Assembly: GCA_963966185.1 (NCBI GenBank)
Contig: CAWZYM010000283.1
Coordinates: 506,001 to 570,000, forward strand
DNA: 64,000 nt
Reading direction: 5' to 3'
From: Rhabditoides inermis
Lineage: Eukaryota > Nematoda > Chromadorea > Rhabditida > Rhabditidae
The translations under genes were made by a program, and so were the position numbers. Positions 34,101-49,862 of this stretch are shown piece after piece (the stretch's first letter is position 1; each line of letters opens with the position of its first letter). Under the pieces are notes generated by a model that was not told the DNA's origin, did no database searches, and saw only the letters and a program-made list of their open reading frames with translations.

Positions 34101-37100
34101 GGGCTCGATTCCGGCTGCCATCAAAATTTTTTGCCGCATAACAAGCACACGTTGTAGATGTTCACAAGTTGTTTTGCCTGAAACCAGAACACCCCGCTTT
34201 CCACGCGACCCGACTCCCACTCTGTACCCGAGAAGATTCTTCACAAAGTTCATCCTCACAAGTTGTTTTATTGGACACGTTTCACGCGAGATCAGTGCCG
34301 GGCATGGCGCCGAAACATTGCGCCGAAAACTCTTATTTTCGGCGCGAATGTTTCGGCAGCCGAAAGCACAGACACGTGTGCGTCCGCATATCTCACGCCA
34401 TCCGAAGAATCGCATTCAACCTGTCTCTCTGGCCTTGTGGCTAGGGTGGTCGATGATTGTTTGCCAGGCGCGGGCTCGATTCCGGCTGCCATCAGAAGTT
34501 TTTGCCGCATAACAAGCACACGTTGTAGATGTTCACAAGTTGTTTTGCCTGAAACCAGAACACCCCGCTTTCCACGCGACCCGACTCCCACTCTGTACCC
34601 GAGAAGATTCTTCACAAAGTTCATCCTCACAAGTTGTTTTATTGGACACGTTTCACGCGAGATCAGTGCCGGGCATGGCGCCGAAACATTGCGCCGAAAA
34701 CTCTTATTTTCGGCGCGAATGTTTCGGCAGCCGAAAGCACAGACACGTGTGCGTCCGCATATCTCACGCCATCCGAAGAATCGCATTCAACCTGTCTCTC
34801 TGGCCTTGTGGCTAGGGTGGTCGATGATTGTTTGCCAGGCGCGGGCTCGATTCCGGCTGCCATCAAAAGTTTTTGCCGCATAACAAGCACACGTTGTAGA
34901 TGTTCACAAGTTGTTTTGCCTGAAACCAGAACACCCCGCTTTCCACGCGACCCGACTCCCACTCTGTACCCGAGAAGATTCTTCACAAAGTTCATCCTCA
35001 CAAGTTGTTTTATTGGACACGTTTCACGCGAGATCAGTGCCGGGCATGGCGCCGAAACATTGCGCCGAAAACTCTTATTTTCGGCGCGAATGTTTCGGCA
35101 GCCGAAAGCACAGACACGTGTGCGTCCGCATATCTCACGCCATCCGAAGAATCGCATTCAACCTGTCTCTCTGGCCTTGTGGCTAGGGTGGTCGATGAAT
35201 GTTTGCCAGGAGCGGGCTCGATTCCGACTGCCATCAAATTTTTTTGCCGCATAACAAGCACACGTTGTAGATGTTCACAGGTTGTTTTGCCTGAAACCAG
35301 AACACCCCGCTTTCCACGCGATCCGACTCCCACTCTGTACCCGAGAAGATCCTTCACAAAGTTCATCCTCACAAGTTGTTTTATTGGACACGTTTCACGC
35401 GAGATCAGTGCCGGGCATGGCGCCGAAACATTGCGCCTAAAACTCTTATTTTCGGCGCGAATGTTTCGGCAGCCGAAAGCACAGACACGTGTGCGTCCGC
35501 ATATCTCACGCCATCCGAAGAATCGCAATCAACCTGTCTCTCTGGCCTTGTGGCTAGGGTGGTCGACGATTGTTTGCCAGGCGCGGGCTCGATTCCGGCT
35601 GCCATCAAAAATTTTTGCCGCATAACAAGCACACGTTGTAGATGTTCACAAGTTGTTTTGCCTGAAACCAGAACACCCCGCTTTCCACGCGACCCGACTC
35701 CCACTCTGTACCCGAGAAGATTCTTCACAAAGTTCATCCTCACAAGTTGTTTTATTGGACACGTTTCACGCGAGATCAGTGCCGGGCATGGCGCCGAAAC
35801 ATTGCGCCGAAAACTCTTATTTTCGGCGCGAATGTTTCGGCAGCCGAAAGCACAGACACGTGTGCGTCCGCATATCTCACGCCATCCGAAGAATCGCAAT
35901 CAACCTGTCTCTCTGGCCTTGTGGCTAGGGTGGTCGACGATTGTTTGCCAGGCGCGGGCTCGATTCCGGCTGCCATCAAAAATTTTTGCCGCATAACAAG
36001 CACACGTTGTAGATGTTCACAAGTTGTTTTGCCTGAAACCAGAACACCCCGCTTTCCACGCGACCCGACTCCCACTCTGTACCCGAGAAGAGTCTTCACA
36101 AAGTTCATCCTCACAAGTTGTTTTATTGGACACGTTTCACGCGAGATCAGTGCCGGGCATGGCGCCGAAACATTGCGCCGAAAACTCTTATTTTCGGCGC
36201 GAATGTTTCGGCAGCCGAAAGCACAGACACGTGTGCGTCCGCATATCTCACGCCATCCGAAGAATCGCATTCAACCTGTCTCTCTGGCCTTGTGGCTAGG
36301 GTGGTCGATGATTGTTTGCCAGGCGCGGGCTCGATTCCGGCTGCCATCAGAAGTTTTTGCCGCATAACAAGCACACGTTGTAGATGTTCACAAGTTGTTT
36401 TGCCTGAAACCAGAACACCCCGCTTTCCACGCGACCCGACTCCCACTCTGTACCCGAGAAGATTCTTCACAAAGTTCATCCTCACAAGTTGTTTTATTGG
36501 ACACGTTTCACGCGAGATCAGTGCCGGGCATGGCGCCGAAACATTGCGCCGAAAACTCTTATTTTCGGCGCGAATGTTTCGGCAGCCGAAAGCACAGACA
36601 CGTGTGCGTCCGCATATCTCACGCCATCCGAAGAATCGCATTCAACCTGTCTCTCTGGCCTTGTGGCTAGGGTGGTCGATGAATGTTTGCCAGGAGCGGG
36701 CTCGATTCCGACTGCCATCAAATTTTTTTGCCGCATAACAAGCACACGTTGTAGATGTTCACAGGTTGTTTTGCCTGAAACCAGAACACCCCGCTTTCCA
36801 CGCGACCCGACTCCCACTCTGTACCCGAGAAGATTCTTCACAAAGTTCATCCTCACAAGTTGTTTTATTGGACACGTTTCACGCGAGATCAGTGCCGGGC
36901 ATGGCGCCGAAACATTGCGCCGAAAACTCTTATTTTCGGCGCGAATGTTTCGGCAGCCGAAAGCACAGACACGTGTGCGTCCGCATATCTCACGCCATCC
37001 GAAGAATCGCATTCAACCTGTCTCTCTGGCCTTGTGGCTAGGGTGGTCGATCATTGTTTGCCAGGCGCGGGCTCAATTCCGGCTGCCATCAAAATTTTTT

Positions 37101-40100
37101 GCCGCATAACAAGCACACGTTGTAGATGTTCACAAGTTGTTTTGCCTGAAACCAGAACACCCCGCTTTCCACGCGACCCGACTCCCACTCTGTACCCGAG
37201 AAGATTCTTCACAAAGTTCATCCTCACAAGTTGTTTTATTGGACACGTTTCACGCGAGATCAGTGCCGGGCATGGCGCCGAAACATTGCGCCGAAAACTC
37301 TTATTTTCGGCGCGAATGTTTCGGCAGCCGAAAGCACAGACACGTGTGCGTCCGCATATCTCACGCCATCCGAAGAATCGCAATCAACCTGTCTCTCTGG
37401 CCTTGTGGCTAGGGTGGTCGACGATTGTTTGCCAGGCGCGGGCTCGATTCCGGCTGCCATCAAAAATTTTTGCCGCATAACAAGCACACGTTGTAGATGT
37501 TCACAAGTTGTTTTGCCTGAAACCAGAACACCCCGCTTTCCACGCGACCCGACTCCCACTCTGTACCCGAGAAGATTCTTCACAAAGTTCATCCTCACAA
37601 GTTGTTTTATTGGACACGTTTCACGCGAGATCAGTGCCGGGCATGGCGCCGAAACATTGCGCCGAAAACTCTTATTTTCGGCGCGAATGTTTCGGCAGCC
37701 GAAAGCACAGACACGTGTGCGTCCGCATATCTCACGCCATCCGAAGAATCGCATTCAACCTGTCTCTCTGGCCTTGTGGCTAGGGTGGTCGATGAATGTT
37801 TGCCAGGAGCGGGCTCGATTCCGACTGCCATCAAAAATTTTTGCCGCATAACAAGCACACGTTGTAGATGTTCACAGGTTGTTTTGCCTGAAACCAGAAC
37901 ACCCCGCTTTCCACGCGACCCGACTCCCACTCTGTACCCGAGAAGATTCTTCACAAAGTTCATCCTCACAAGTTGTTTTATTGGACACGTTTCACGCGAG
38001 ATCAGTGCCGGGCATGGCGCCGAAACATTGCGCCGAAAACTCTTATTTTCGGCGCGAATGTTTCGGCAGCCGAAAGCACAGACACGTGTGCGTCCGCATA
38101 TCTCACGCCATCCGAAGAATCGCAATCAACCTGTCTCTCTGGCCTTGTGGCTAGGGTGGTCGACGATTGTTTGCCAGGCGCGGGCTCGATTCCGGCTGCC
38201 ATCAAAAATTTTTGCCGCATAACAAGCACACGTTGTAGATGTTCACAAGTTGTTTTGCCTGAAACCAGAACACCCCGCTTTCCACGCGACCCGACTCCCA
38301 CTCTGTACCCGAGAAGATTCTTCACAAAGTTCATCCTCACAAGTTGTTTTATTGGACACGTTTCACGCGAGATCAGTGCCGGGCATGGCGCCGAAACATT
38401 GCGCCGAAAACTCTTATTTTCGGCGCGAATGTTTCGGCAGCCGAAAGCACAGACACGTGTGCGTCCGCATATCTCACGCCATCCGAAGAATCGCATTCAA
38501 CCTGTCTCTCTGGCCTTGTGGCTAGGGTGGTCGATGATTGTTTGCCAGGCGCGGGCTCGATTCCGGCTGCCATCAAAAGTTTTTGCCGCATAACAAGCAC
38601 ACGTTGTAGATGTTCACAAGTTGTTTTGCCTGAAACCAGAACACCCCGCTTTCCACGCGACCCGACTCCCACTCTGTACCCGAGAAGATTCTTCACAAAG
38701 TTCATCCTCACAAGTTGTTTTATTGGACACGTTTCACGCGAGATCAGTGCCGGGCATGGCGCCGAAACATTGCGCCGAAAACTCTTATTTTCGGCGCGAA
38801 TGTTTCGGCAGCCGAAAGCACAGACACGTGTGCGTCCGCATATCTCACGCCATCCGAAGAATCGCATTCAACCTGTCTCTCTGGCCTTGTGGCTAGGGTG
38901 GTCGATGAATGTTTGCCAGGAGCGGGCTCGATTCCGACTGCCATCAAATTTTTTTGCCGCATAACAAGCACACGTTGTAGATGTTCACAGGTTGTTTTGC
39001 CTGAAACCAGAACACCCCGCTTTCCACGCGACCCGACTCCCACTCTGTACCCGAGAAGATTCTTCACAAAGTTCATCCTCACAAGTTGTTTTATTGGACA
39101 CGTTTCACGCGAGATCAGTGCCGGGCATGGCGCCGAAACATTGCGCCGAAAACTCTTATTTTCGGCGCGAATGTTTCGGCAGCCGAAAGCACAGACACGT
39201 GTGCGTCCGCATATCTCACGCCATCCGAAAAATCGCATTCAACCTATCTCTCTGGCCTTGTGGCTAGGGTGGTCGATCATTGTTTGCCAGGCGCGGGCTC
39301 AATTCCGGCTGCCATCAAAATTTTTTGCCGCATAACAAGCACACGTTGTAGATGTTCACAAGTTGTTTTGCCTGAAACCAGAACACCCCGCTTTCCACGC
39401 GACCCGACTCCCACTCTGTACCCGAGAAGATTCTTCACAAAGTTCATCCTCACAAGTTGTTTTATTGGACACGTTTCACGCGAGATCAGTGCCGGGCATG
39501 GCGCCGAAACATTGCGCCGAAAACTCTTATTTTCGGCGCGAATGTTTCGGCAGCCGAAAGCACAGACACGTGTGCGTCCGCATATCTCACGCCATCCGAA
39601 GAATCGCAATCAACCTGTCTCTCTGGCCTTGTGGCTAGGGTGGTCGACGATTGTTTGCCAGGCGCGGGCTCGATTCCGGCTGCCATCAAAAAATTTTGCC
39701 GCATAACAATCACACGTTGTAGATGTTCACAAGTTGTTTTGCCTGAAACCAGAACACCCCGCTTTCCACGCGACCCGACTCCCACTCTGTACCCGAGAAG
39801 ATTCTTCACAAAGTTCATCCTCACAAGTTGTTTTATTGGACACGTTTCACGCGAGATCAGTGCCGGGCATGGCGCCGAAACATTGCGCCGAAAACTCTTA
39901 TTTTCGGCGCGAATGTTTCGGCAGCCGAAAGCACAGACACGTGTGCGTCCGCATATCTCACGCCATCCGAAGAATCGCATTCAACCTGTCTCTCTGGCCT
40001 TGTGGCTAGGGTGGTCGATCATTGTTTGCCAGGCGCGGGCTCAATTCCGGCTGCCATCAAAAATTTTTGCCGCATAACAAGCACACGTTGTAGATGTTCA

Positions 40101-43100
40101 CAAGTTGTTTTGCCTGAAACCAGAACACCCCGCTTTCCACGCGACCCGACTCCCACTCTGTACCCGAGAAGATTCTTCACAAAGTTCATCCTCACAAGTT
40201 GTTTTATTGGACACGTTTCACGCGAGATCAGTGCCGGGCATGGCGCCGAAACATTGCGCCGAAAACTCTTATTTTCGGCGCGAATGTTTCGGCAGCCGAA
40301 AGCACAGACACGTGTGCGTCCGCATATCTCACGCCATCCGAAGAATCGCAATCAACCTGTCTCTCTGGCCTTGTGGCTAGGGTGGTCGACGATTGTTTGC
40401 CAGGCGCGGGCTCGATTCCGGCTGCCATCAAAAATTTTTGCCGCATAACAAGCACACGTTGTAGATGTTCACAAGTTGTTTTGCCTGAAACCAGAACACC
40501 CCGCTTTCCACGCGACCCGACTCCCACTCTGTACCCGAGAAGATTCTTCACAAAGTTCATCCTCACAAGTTGTTTTATTGGACACGTTTCACGCGAGATC
40601 AGTGCCGGGCATGGCGCCGAAACATTGCGCCGAAAACTCTTATTTTCGCCGCGAATGTTTCGGCAGCCGAAAGCACAGACACGTGTGCGTCCGCATATCT
40701 CACGCCATCCGAAGAATCGCATTCAACCTGTCTCTCTGGCCTTGTGGCTAGGGTGGTCGATGATTGTTTGCCAGGCGCGGGCTCGATTCCGGCTGCCATC
40801 AAAAGTTTTTGCCGCATAACAAGCACACGTTGTAGATGTTCACAAGTTGTTTTGCCTGAAACCAGAACACCCCGCTTTCCACGCGACCCGACTCCCACTC
40901 TGTACCCGAGAAGATTCTTCACAAAGTTCATCCTCACAAGTTGTTTTATTGGACACGTTTCACGCGAGATCAGTGCCGGGCATGGCGCCGAAACATTGCG
41001 CCGAAAACTCTTATTTTCGGCGCGAATGTTTCGGCAGCCGAAAGCACAGACACGTGTGCGTCCGCATATCTCACGCCATCCGAAGAATCGCATTCAACCT
41101 GTCTCTCTGGCCTTGTGGCTAGGGTGGTCGATGATTGTTTGCCAGGCGCGGGCTCGATTCCGGCTGCCATCAAAAGTTTTTGCCGCATAACAAGCACACG
41201 TTGTAGATGTTCACAAGTTGTTTTGCCTGAAACCAGAACACCCCGCTTTCCACGCGACCCGACTCCCACTCTGTACCCGAGAAGATTCTTCACAAAGTTC
41301 ATCCTCACAAGTTGTTTTATTGGACACGTTTCACGCGAGATCAGTGCCGGGCATGGCGCCGAAACATTGCGCCGAAAACTCTTATTTTCGGCGCGAATGT
41401 TTCGGCAGCCGAAAGCACAGACAAATGCGTCCGCATATCTCACGCCATCCGAAGAATCGCATTCAACCTGTCTCTCTGGCCTTGTGGCTAGGGTGGTCGA
41501 TGAATGTTTGCCAGGAGCGGGCTCGATTCCGACTGCCATCAAATTTTTTTGCCGCATAACAAGCACACGTTGTAGATGTTCACAGGTTGTTTTGCCTGAA
41601 ACCAGAACACCCCGCTTTCCACGCGACCCGACTCCCACTCTGTACCCGAGAAGATTCTTCACAAAGTTCATCCTCACAAGTTGTTTTATTGGACACGTTT
41701 CACGCGAGATCAGTGCCGGGCATGGCGCCGAAACATTGCGCCGAAAACTCTTATTTTCGGCGCGAATGTTTCGGCAGCCGAAAGCACAGACACGTGTGCG
41801 TCCGCATATCTCACGCCATCCGAAAAATCGCATTCAACCTATCTCTCTGGCCTTGTGGCTAGGGTGGTCGATCATTGTTTGCCAGGCGCGGGCTCAATTC
41901 CGGCTGCCATCAAAATTTTTTGCCGCATAACAAGCACACGTTGTAGATGTTCACAAGTTGTTTTGCCTGAAACCAGAACACCCCGCTTTCCACGCGACCC
42001 GACTCCCACTCTGTACCCGAGAAGATTCTTCACAAAGTTCATCCTCACAAGTTGTTTTATTGGACACGTTTCACGCGAGATCAGTGCCGGGCATGGCGCC
42101 GAAACATTGCGCCGAAAACTCTTATTTTCGGCGCGAATGTTTCGGCAGCCGAAAGCACAGACACGTGTGCGTCCGCATATCTCACGCCATCCGAAGAATC
42201 GCAATCAACCTGTCTCTCTGGCCTTGTGGCTAGGGTGGTCGACGATTGTTTGCCAGGCGCGGGCTCGATTCCGGCTGCCATCAAAAATTTTTGCCGCATA
42301 ACAAGCACACGTTGTAGATGTTCACAAGTTGTTTTGCCTGAAACCAGAACACCCCGCTTTCCACGCGACCCGACTCCCACTCTGTACCCGAGAAGATTCT
42401 TCACAAAGTTCATCCTCACAAGTTGTTTTATTGGACACGTTTCACGCGAGATCAGTGCCGGGCATGGCGCCGAAACATTGCGCCGAAAACTCTTATTTTC
42501 GGCGCGAATGTTTCGGCAGCCGAAAGCACAGACACGTGTGCGTCCGCCTATCTCACGCCATCCGAAGAATCGCATTCAACCTGTCTCTCTGGCCTTGTGG
42601 CTAGGATGGTCGATGATTGTTTGCCAGGCACGGACTCGATTCCGGCTGCCAACAAAATTTTTTGCCGCATAACAAGCACACGTTGTAGATGTTCACAAGT
42701 TGTTTTGCCTGAAACCAGAACACCCCGCTTTCCACGCGACCCGACTCCCACTCTGTACCCGAGAAGAGTCTTCACAAAGTTCATCCTCACAAGTTGTTTT
42801 ATTAGACACGTTTCACGCGAGATCAGTGCCGGGCATGGCGCCGAAACATTGCGCCGAAAACTCCTTTTTTCGGCGCGAGTGTTTCGGCAGCCGAAGGCAC
42901 AGACACGTGTGCGTCCGCATATCTCACGCCATCCAAAGAATCGCAATCAACCTGTCTCTCTGGCCTTGTGGCTAGGGTGGTCGATGATTGTTTGCCAGGC
43001 GCGGGCTCGATTCCGGCTGCCATCAAAATTTTTTGCCGCATAACAAGCACACGTTGTAGATGTTCACAGGTTGTTTTGCCTGAAACCAGAACACCCCGCT

Positions 43101-46100
43101 TTCCACGCGACCCGACTCCCACTCTGTACCCGAGAAGATTCTTCACAAAGCTCATCCTCACAAGTTGTTTTATTGGACACGTTTCACGCGAGATCAGTGC
43201 CGGGCATGGCGCCGAAACATTCCGCCGAAAACTCTTATTTTCGGCGCGAATGTTTCGGCAGCCGAAAGCACAGACACGTGTGCGTCCGCATATCTCACGC
43301 CATCCGAAGAATCGCATTCAACCTGTCTCTCTGGCCTTGTGGCTAGGGTGGTCGATGATTGTTTTCCAGGCGCGGGCTCGATTCCGGCTGCCATCAAATT
43401 TTTTGCCGCATAACAAGCACACGTTGTAGATGTTCACAAGTTGTTTTGCCTGAAACCAGAACACCCCGCTTTCCACGCGACCCGACTCCCACTCTGTACC
43501 CGAGAAGATTCTTCACAAAGTTCATCCTCACAAGTTGTTTTATTGGACACGTTTCACGCGAGATCAGTGCCGGGCATGGCGCCGAAACATTGCGCCGAAA
43601 ACTCTTATTTTCGGCGCGAATGTTTCGGCAGCCGAAAGCACAGACACGTGTGCGTCCGCATATCTCACGCCATCCGAAGAATCGCAATCAACCTGTCTCT
43701 CTGGCCTTGTGGCTAGGGTGGTCGTCGATTGTTTGCCAGGCGCGGGCTCGATTCCGGCTGCCATCAAAAATTTTTGCCGCATAACAAGCACACGTTGTAG
43801 ATGTTCACAAGTTGTTTTGCCTGAAACCAGAACACCCCGCTTTCCACGCGACCCGACTCCCACTCTGTACCCGAGAAGATTCTTCACAAAGTTCATCCTC
43901 ACAAGTTGTTTTATTGGACACGTTTCACGCGAGATCAGTGCCGGGCATGGCGCCGAAACATTGCGCCGAAAACTCTTATTTTCGGCGCGAATGTTTCGGC
44001 AGCCGAAAGCACAGACACGTGTGCGTCCGCCTATCTCACGCCATCCGAAGAATCGCATTCAACCTGTCTCTCTGGCCTTGTGGCTAGGATGGTCGATGAT
44101 TGTTTGCCAGGCACGGACTCGATTCCGGCTGCCAACAAAATTTTTTGCCGCATAACAAGCACACGTTGTAGATGTTCACAAGTTGTTTTGCCTGAAACCA
44201 GAACACCCCGCTTTCCACGCGACCCGACTCCCACTCTGTACCCGAGAAGAGTCTTCACAAAGTTCATCCTCACAAGTTGTTTTATTAGACACGTTTCACG
44301 CGAGATCAGTGCCGGGCATGGCGCCGAAACATTGCGCCGAAAACTCCTTTTTTCGGCGCGAGTGTTTCGGCAGCCGAAGGCACAGACACGTGTGCGTCCG
44401 CATATCTCACGCCATCCAAAGAATCGCAATCAACCTGTCTCTCTGGCCTTGTGGCTAGGGTGGTCGATGATTGTTTGCCAGGCGCGGGCTCGATTCCGGC
44501 TGCCATCAAAATTTTTTGCCGCATAACAAGCACACGTTGTAGATGTTCACAGGTTGTTTTGCCTGAAACCAGAACACCCCGCTTTCCACGCGACCCGACT
44601 CCCACTCTGTACCCGAGAAGATTCTTCACAAAGCTCATCCTCACAAGTTGTTTTATTGGACACGTTTCACGCGAGATCAGTGCCGGGCATGGCGCCGAAA
44701 CATTCCGCCGAAAACTCTTATTTTCGGCGCGAATGTTTCGGCAGCCGAAAGCACAGACACGTGTGCGTCCGCATATCTCACGCCATCCGAAGAATCGCAT
44801 TCAACCTGTCTCTCTGGCCTTGTGGCTAGGGTGGTCGATGATTGTTTTCCAGGCGCGGGCTCGATTCCGGCTGCCATCAAATTTTTTGCCGCATAACAAG
44901 CACACGTTGTAGATGTTCACAAGTTGTTTTGCCTGAAACCAGAACACCCCGCTTTCCACGCGACCCGACTCCCACTCTGTACCCGAGAAGATTCTTCACA
45001 AAGTTCATCCTCACAAGTTGTTTTATTGGACACGTTTCACGCGAGATCAGTGCCGGGCATGGCGCCGAAACATTGCGCCGAAAACTCCTTTTTTCGGCGC
45101 GAGTGTTTCGGCAGCCGAAAGCACAGACACGTGTGCGTCCGCATATCTCACGCCATCCGAAGAATCGCATTCAACCTGTCTCTCTGGCCTTGTGGCTAGG
45201 GTGGTCGATGATTGTTTGCCAGGCGCGGGCTCGATTCCGGCTGCCATGAAAATTTTTTGCCGCATAACAAGCACACGTTGTAGATGTTCACAGGTTGTTT
45301 TGCCTGAAACCAGAACACCCCGCTTTCCACGCGACCCGACTCCCACTCTGTACCCGAGAAGATTCTTCACAAAGTTCATCCTCACAAGTTGTTTTATTGG
45401 ACACGTTTCACGCGAGATCAGTGCCGGGCATGGCGGCGAAACATTGCGCCGAAAACTCTTATTTTCGGCGCGAATGTTTCGGCAGCCGAAAGCACAGACA
45501 CGTGTGCGTCCGCATATCTCACGCCATCCGAAAAAACGCATTCAACCTGTCTCTCTGGCCTTGTGGCTAGGGTGGTCGATGATTGTTTGCCAGGCGCGGG
45601 CTCGATTCCGGCTGCCATCAAAATTTTTTGCCGCATAACAAGCACACGTTGTAGATGTTCACAAGTTGTTTTGCCTGAAAGCAGAACACCCCGCTTTCCA
45701 CGCGACCCGACTCCCACTCTGTACCCGAGAAGATTCTTCACAAAGTTCATCCTCACAAGTTGTTTTATTGGACACGTTTCACGCGAGATCAGTGCCGGGC
45801 ATGGCGCCGAAACATTGCGCCGAAAACTCTTATTTTCGGCGCGAATGTTTCGGCAGCCGAAAGCACAGACACGTGTGCGTCCGCATATCTCACGCCATCC
45901 GAAGAAACGCATTCAACCTGTCTCTCTGGCCTTGTGGCTAGGGTGGTCGATGATTGTTTGCCAGGCGCGGGCTCGATTCCGGCTGCCATCAAATTTTTTG
46001 CCGCATAACAAGCACACGTTGTAGATGTTCACAAGTTGTTTTGCCTGAAACCAGAACACCCCGCTTTCCACGCGACCCGACTCCCACTCTGTACCCGAGA

Positions 46101-49100
46101 AGATTCTTCACAAAGTTCATCCTCACAAGTTGTTTTATTGGACACGTTTCACGCGAGATCAGTGCCGGGCATGGCGCCGAAACATTGCGCCGAAAACTCT
46201 TATTTTCGGCGCGAATGTTTCGGCAGCCGAAAGCACAGACACGTGTGCGTCCGCATATCTCACGCCATCCGAAGAATCGCATTCAACCTGTCTCTCTGGC
46301 CTTGTGGCTAGGGTGGTCGATGATTGTTTGCCAGGCGCGGGCTCGATTCCGGCTGCCATGAAAATTTTTTGCCGCATAACAAGCACACGTTGTAGATGTT
46401 CACAGGATGTTTTGCCTGAAAGCAGAACACCCCGCTTTCCACGCGACCCGACTCCCACTCTGTACCCGAGAAGATTCTTCACAAAGTTCATCCTCACAAG
46501 TTGTTTTATTGGACACGTTTCACGCGAGATCAGTGCCGGGCATGGCGCCGAAACATTGCGCCGAAAACTCTTAATTTCGGCGCGAATGTTTCGGCAGCCG
46601 AAAGCACAGACACGTGTGCGTCCGCATATCTCACGCCATCCGAAGAAACGCATTCAACCTGTCTCTCTGGCCTTGTGGCTAGGGTGGTCGATGATTGTTT
46701 GCCAGGCGCGGGCTCGATTCCGGCTGCCATCAAAATTTTTTGCCGCATAACAAGCACACGTTGTAGATGTTCACAAGTTGTTTTGCCTGAAACCAGAACA
46801 CCCCGCTTTCCACGCGACCCGACTCCCACTCTGTACCCGAGAAGATTCTTCCCAAAGTTCATTCTCACAAGTTGTTTTATTGGACACGTTTCACGCGAGA
46901 TCAGTGCCGGGCATGGCGCCGAAACATTGCGCCGAAAACTCTTATTTTCGGCGCAAATGTTTCGGCAGCCGGAAGCGTGTGCGTCCGCATATCTCACGCC
47001 ATCCGAAGAATCGCATTCAACCTGTCTCTCTGGCCTTGTGGCTAGGGTGGTCGATGATTGTTTGCCAGGCGCAAGCTCGATTCCGGCTGCCATTAAAAAA
47101 ATTTTGCCGCATAACAAGCACACGTTGTAGATGTTCACAAGTTGTTTTGCCTGAAACCAGAACACCCCGCTTTCCACGCGACCCGACTCCCACTCTGTAC
47201 CCGAGAAGATTCTTCACAAAGTTCATCCTCACAAGTTGTTTTATTGGACACGTTTCACGCGAGATCAGTGCCGGGCATGGCGCCGAAACATTGCGCCGAA
47301 AACTCTTATTTTCGGCGCGAATGTTTCGGCAGCCGAAAGCACAGACACGTGTGCGTCCGCATATCTCACGCCATCCGAAGAATCGCATTCAACCTGTCTC
47401 TCTGGCCTTGTGGCTAGGGTGGTCGATGATTGTTTGCCAGGCGCGGGCTCGATTCCGGCTGCCATGAAAATTTTTTGCCGCATAACAAGCACACGTTGTA
47501 GATGTTCACAGGATGTTTTGCCTGAAAGCAGAACACCCCGCTTTCCACGCGACCCGACTCCCACTCTGTACCCGAGAAGATTCTTCACAAAGTTCGTCCT
47601 CACAAGTTGTTTTATTGGACACGTTTCACGCGAGATCAGTGCCGGGCATGGCGCCGAAACATTGCGCCGAAAACTCTTATTTTCGGCGCGAATGTTTCGG
47701 CAGCCGAAAGCACAGACACGTGTGCGTCCGCATATCTCACGCCATCCGAAGAAACGCATTCAACCTGTCTCTCTGGCCTTGTGGCTAGGGTGGTCGATGA
47801 TTGTTTGCCAGGCGCGGGCTCGATTCCGGCTGCCATCAAAATTTTTTGCCGCATAACAAGCACACGTTGTAGATGTTCACAAGTTGTTTTGCCTGAAACC
47901 AGAACACCCCGCTTTCCACGCGACCCGACTCCCACTCTGTACCCGAGAAGATTCTTCCCAAAGTTCATTCTCACAAGTTGTTTTATTGGACACGTTTCAC
48001 GCGAGATCAGTGCCGGGCATGGCGCCGAAACATTGCGCCGAAAACTCTTATTTTCGGCGCAAATGTTTCGGCAGCCGGAAGCGTGTGCGTCCGCATATCT
48101 CACGCCATCCGAAGAATCGCAATCAACCTGTCTCTCTGGCCTTGTGGCTAGGGTGGTCGACGATTGTTTGCCAGGCGCGGGCTCGATTCCGGCTGCCATC
48201 AAAATTTTTTTGCCGCTTAACAAGCACACGTTGTAGATGTTCACAAGTTGTTTTGCCTGAAACCAGAACACCCCGCTTTCCACGCGACCCGACTCCCACT
48301 CTGTACCCGAGAAGATTCTTCACAAAGTTCATCCTCACAAGTTGTTTTATTGGACACGTTTCACGCGAGATCAGTGCCGGGCATGGCGCTGAAACGTTGC
48401 GCCGAAAACTCTTATTTTCGGCGCGAATGTTTCGGCAGCCGAAAGCACAGACACGTGTGCGTCCGCATATCTCACGCCATCCGAAGAATCGCATTCAACC
48501 TGTCTCTCTGGCCTTGTGGCTAGGGTGGTCGATGATTGTTTGCCAGGCGCGGGCTCGATTCCGGCTGCCATCAAATTTTTTTGCCGCATAACAAGCACAC
48601 GTTGTAGATGTTCACAAGTTGTTTTGCCTGAAACCAGAACACCCCGTTTTCTACGCGACCCGACTCCCACTCTGTACCCGAGAAGATTCTTCACAAAGTT
48701 CATCCTCACAAGTTGTTTTATTGGACACGTTTCACGCGAGATCAGTGCCGGGCATGGCGCCGAAACATTGCGCCGAAAACTCTTATTTTCGGCGCGAGTG
48801 TTTCGGCAGCCGAAAGCACAGACACGTGTGCGTCCGCATATCTCACGCCATCCGAAGAATCGCATTCAACTTGTCTCTCTGGCCTTGTGGCTAGGGTGGT
48901 CGATGATTGTTTGCCAGGCGCGGGCTCGATTCCGGCTGCCATCAAAATTTTTTGCCGCATAACAAGCACACGTTGTAGATGTTCACAAGTTGTTTTGCCT
49001 GAAACCAGAAAACCCCGCTTTCCACGCGACCCGACTCCCACTCTGTACCCGAGAAGATTCTTCACAAAGTTCATCCTCACAAGTTGTTTTATTGGACACG

Positions 49101-49862
49101 TTTCACGCGAGATCAGTGCCGGGCATGGCGCCGAAACATTGCGCCGAAAACTCTTATTTTCGGCGCGAATGTTTCGGCAGCCGAAAGCACAGACACGTGT
49201 GCGTCCGCATATCTCACGCCATCCGAAGATTCGCATTCAACCTGTCTCTCTGGCCTTGTGGCTAGGGTGGTCGATGATTGTTTGCCAGGCGCAAGCTCGA
49301 TTCCGGCTGCCATTAAAAAAATTTTGCCGCATAACAAGCACACGTTGTAGATGTTCACAAGTTGTTTTGCCTGAAACCAGAACACCCCGCTTTCCACGCG
49401 ACCCGACTCCCACTCTGTACCCGAGAAGATTCTTCACAAAGTTCATCCTCACAAGTTGTTTTATTGGACACGTTTCACGCGAGATCAGTGCCGGGCATGG
49501 CGCCGAAACATTGCGCCGAAAACTCTTATTTTCGGCGCGAATGTTTCGGCAGCCGAAAGCACAGACACGTGTGCGTCCGCATATCTCACGCCATCCGAAG
49601 AATCGCATTCAACCTGTCTCTCTGGCCTTGTGGCTAGGGTGGTCGATGATTTGTTTGCCAGGCGCGGGCTCGATTCCGGCTGCCATCAAATTTTTTTGCC
49701 GCATAAAAAGCACACGTTGTAGATGTTCACAAGTTGTTTTGCCTGAAACCAGAACACCCCGCTTTCCACGCGACCCGACTCTCACTCTGTACCCGAGAAG
49801 ATTCTTCACAAAGTTCATTCTCACAAGTTGTTTTATTGGACACGTTTCACGCGAGATCAGTG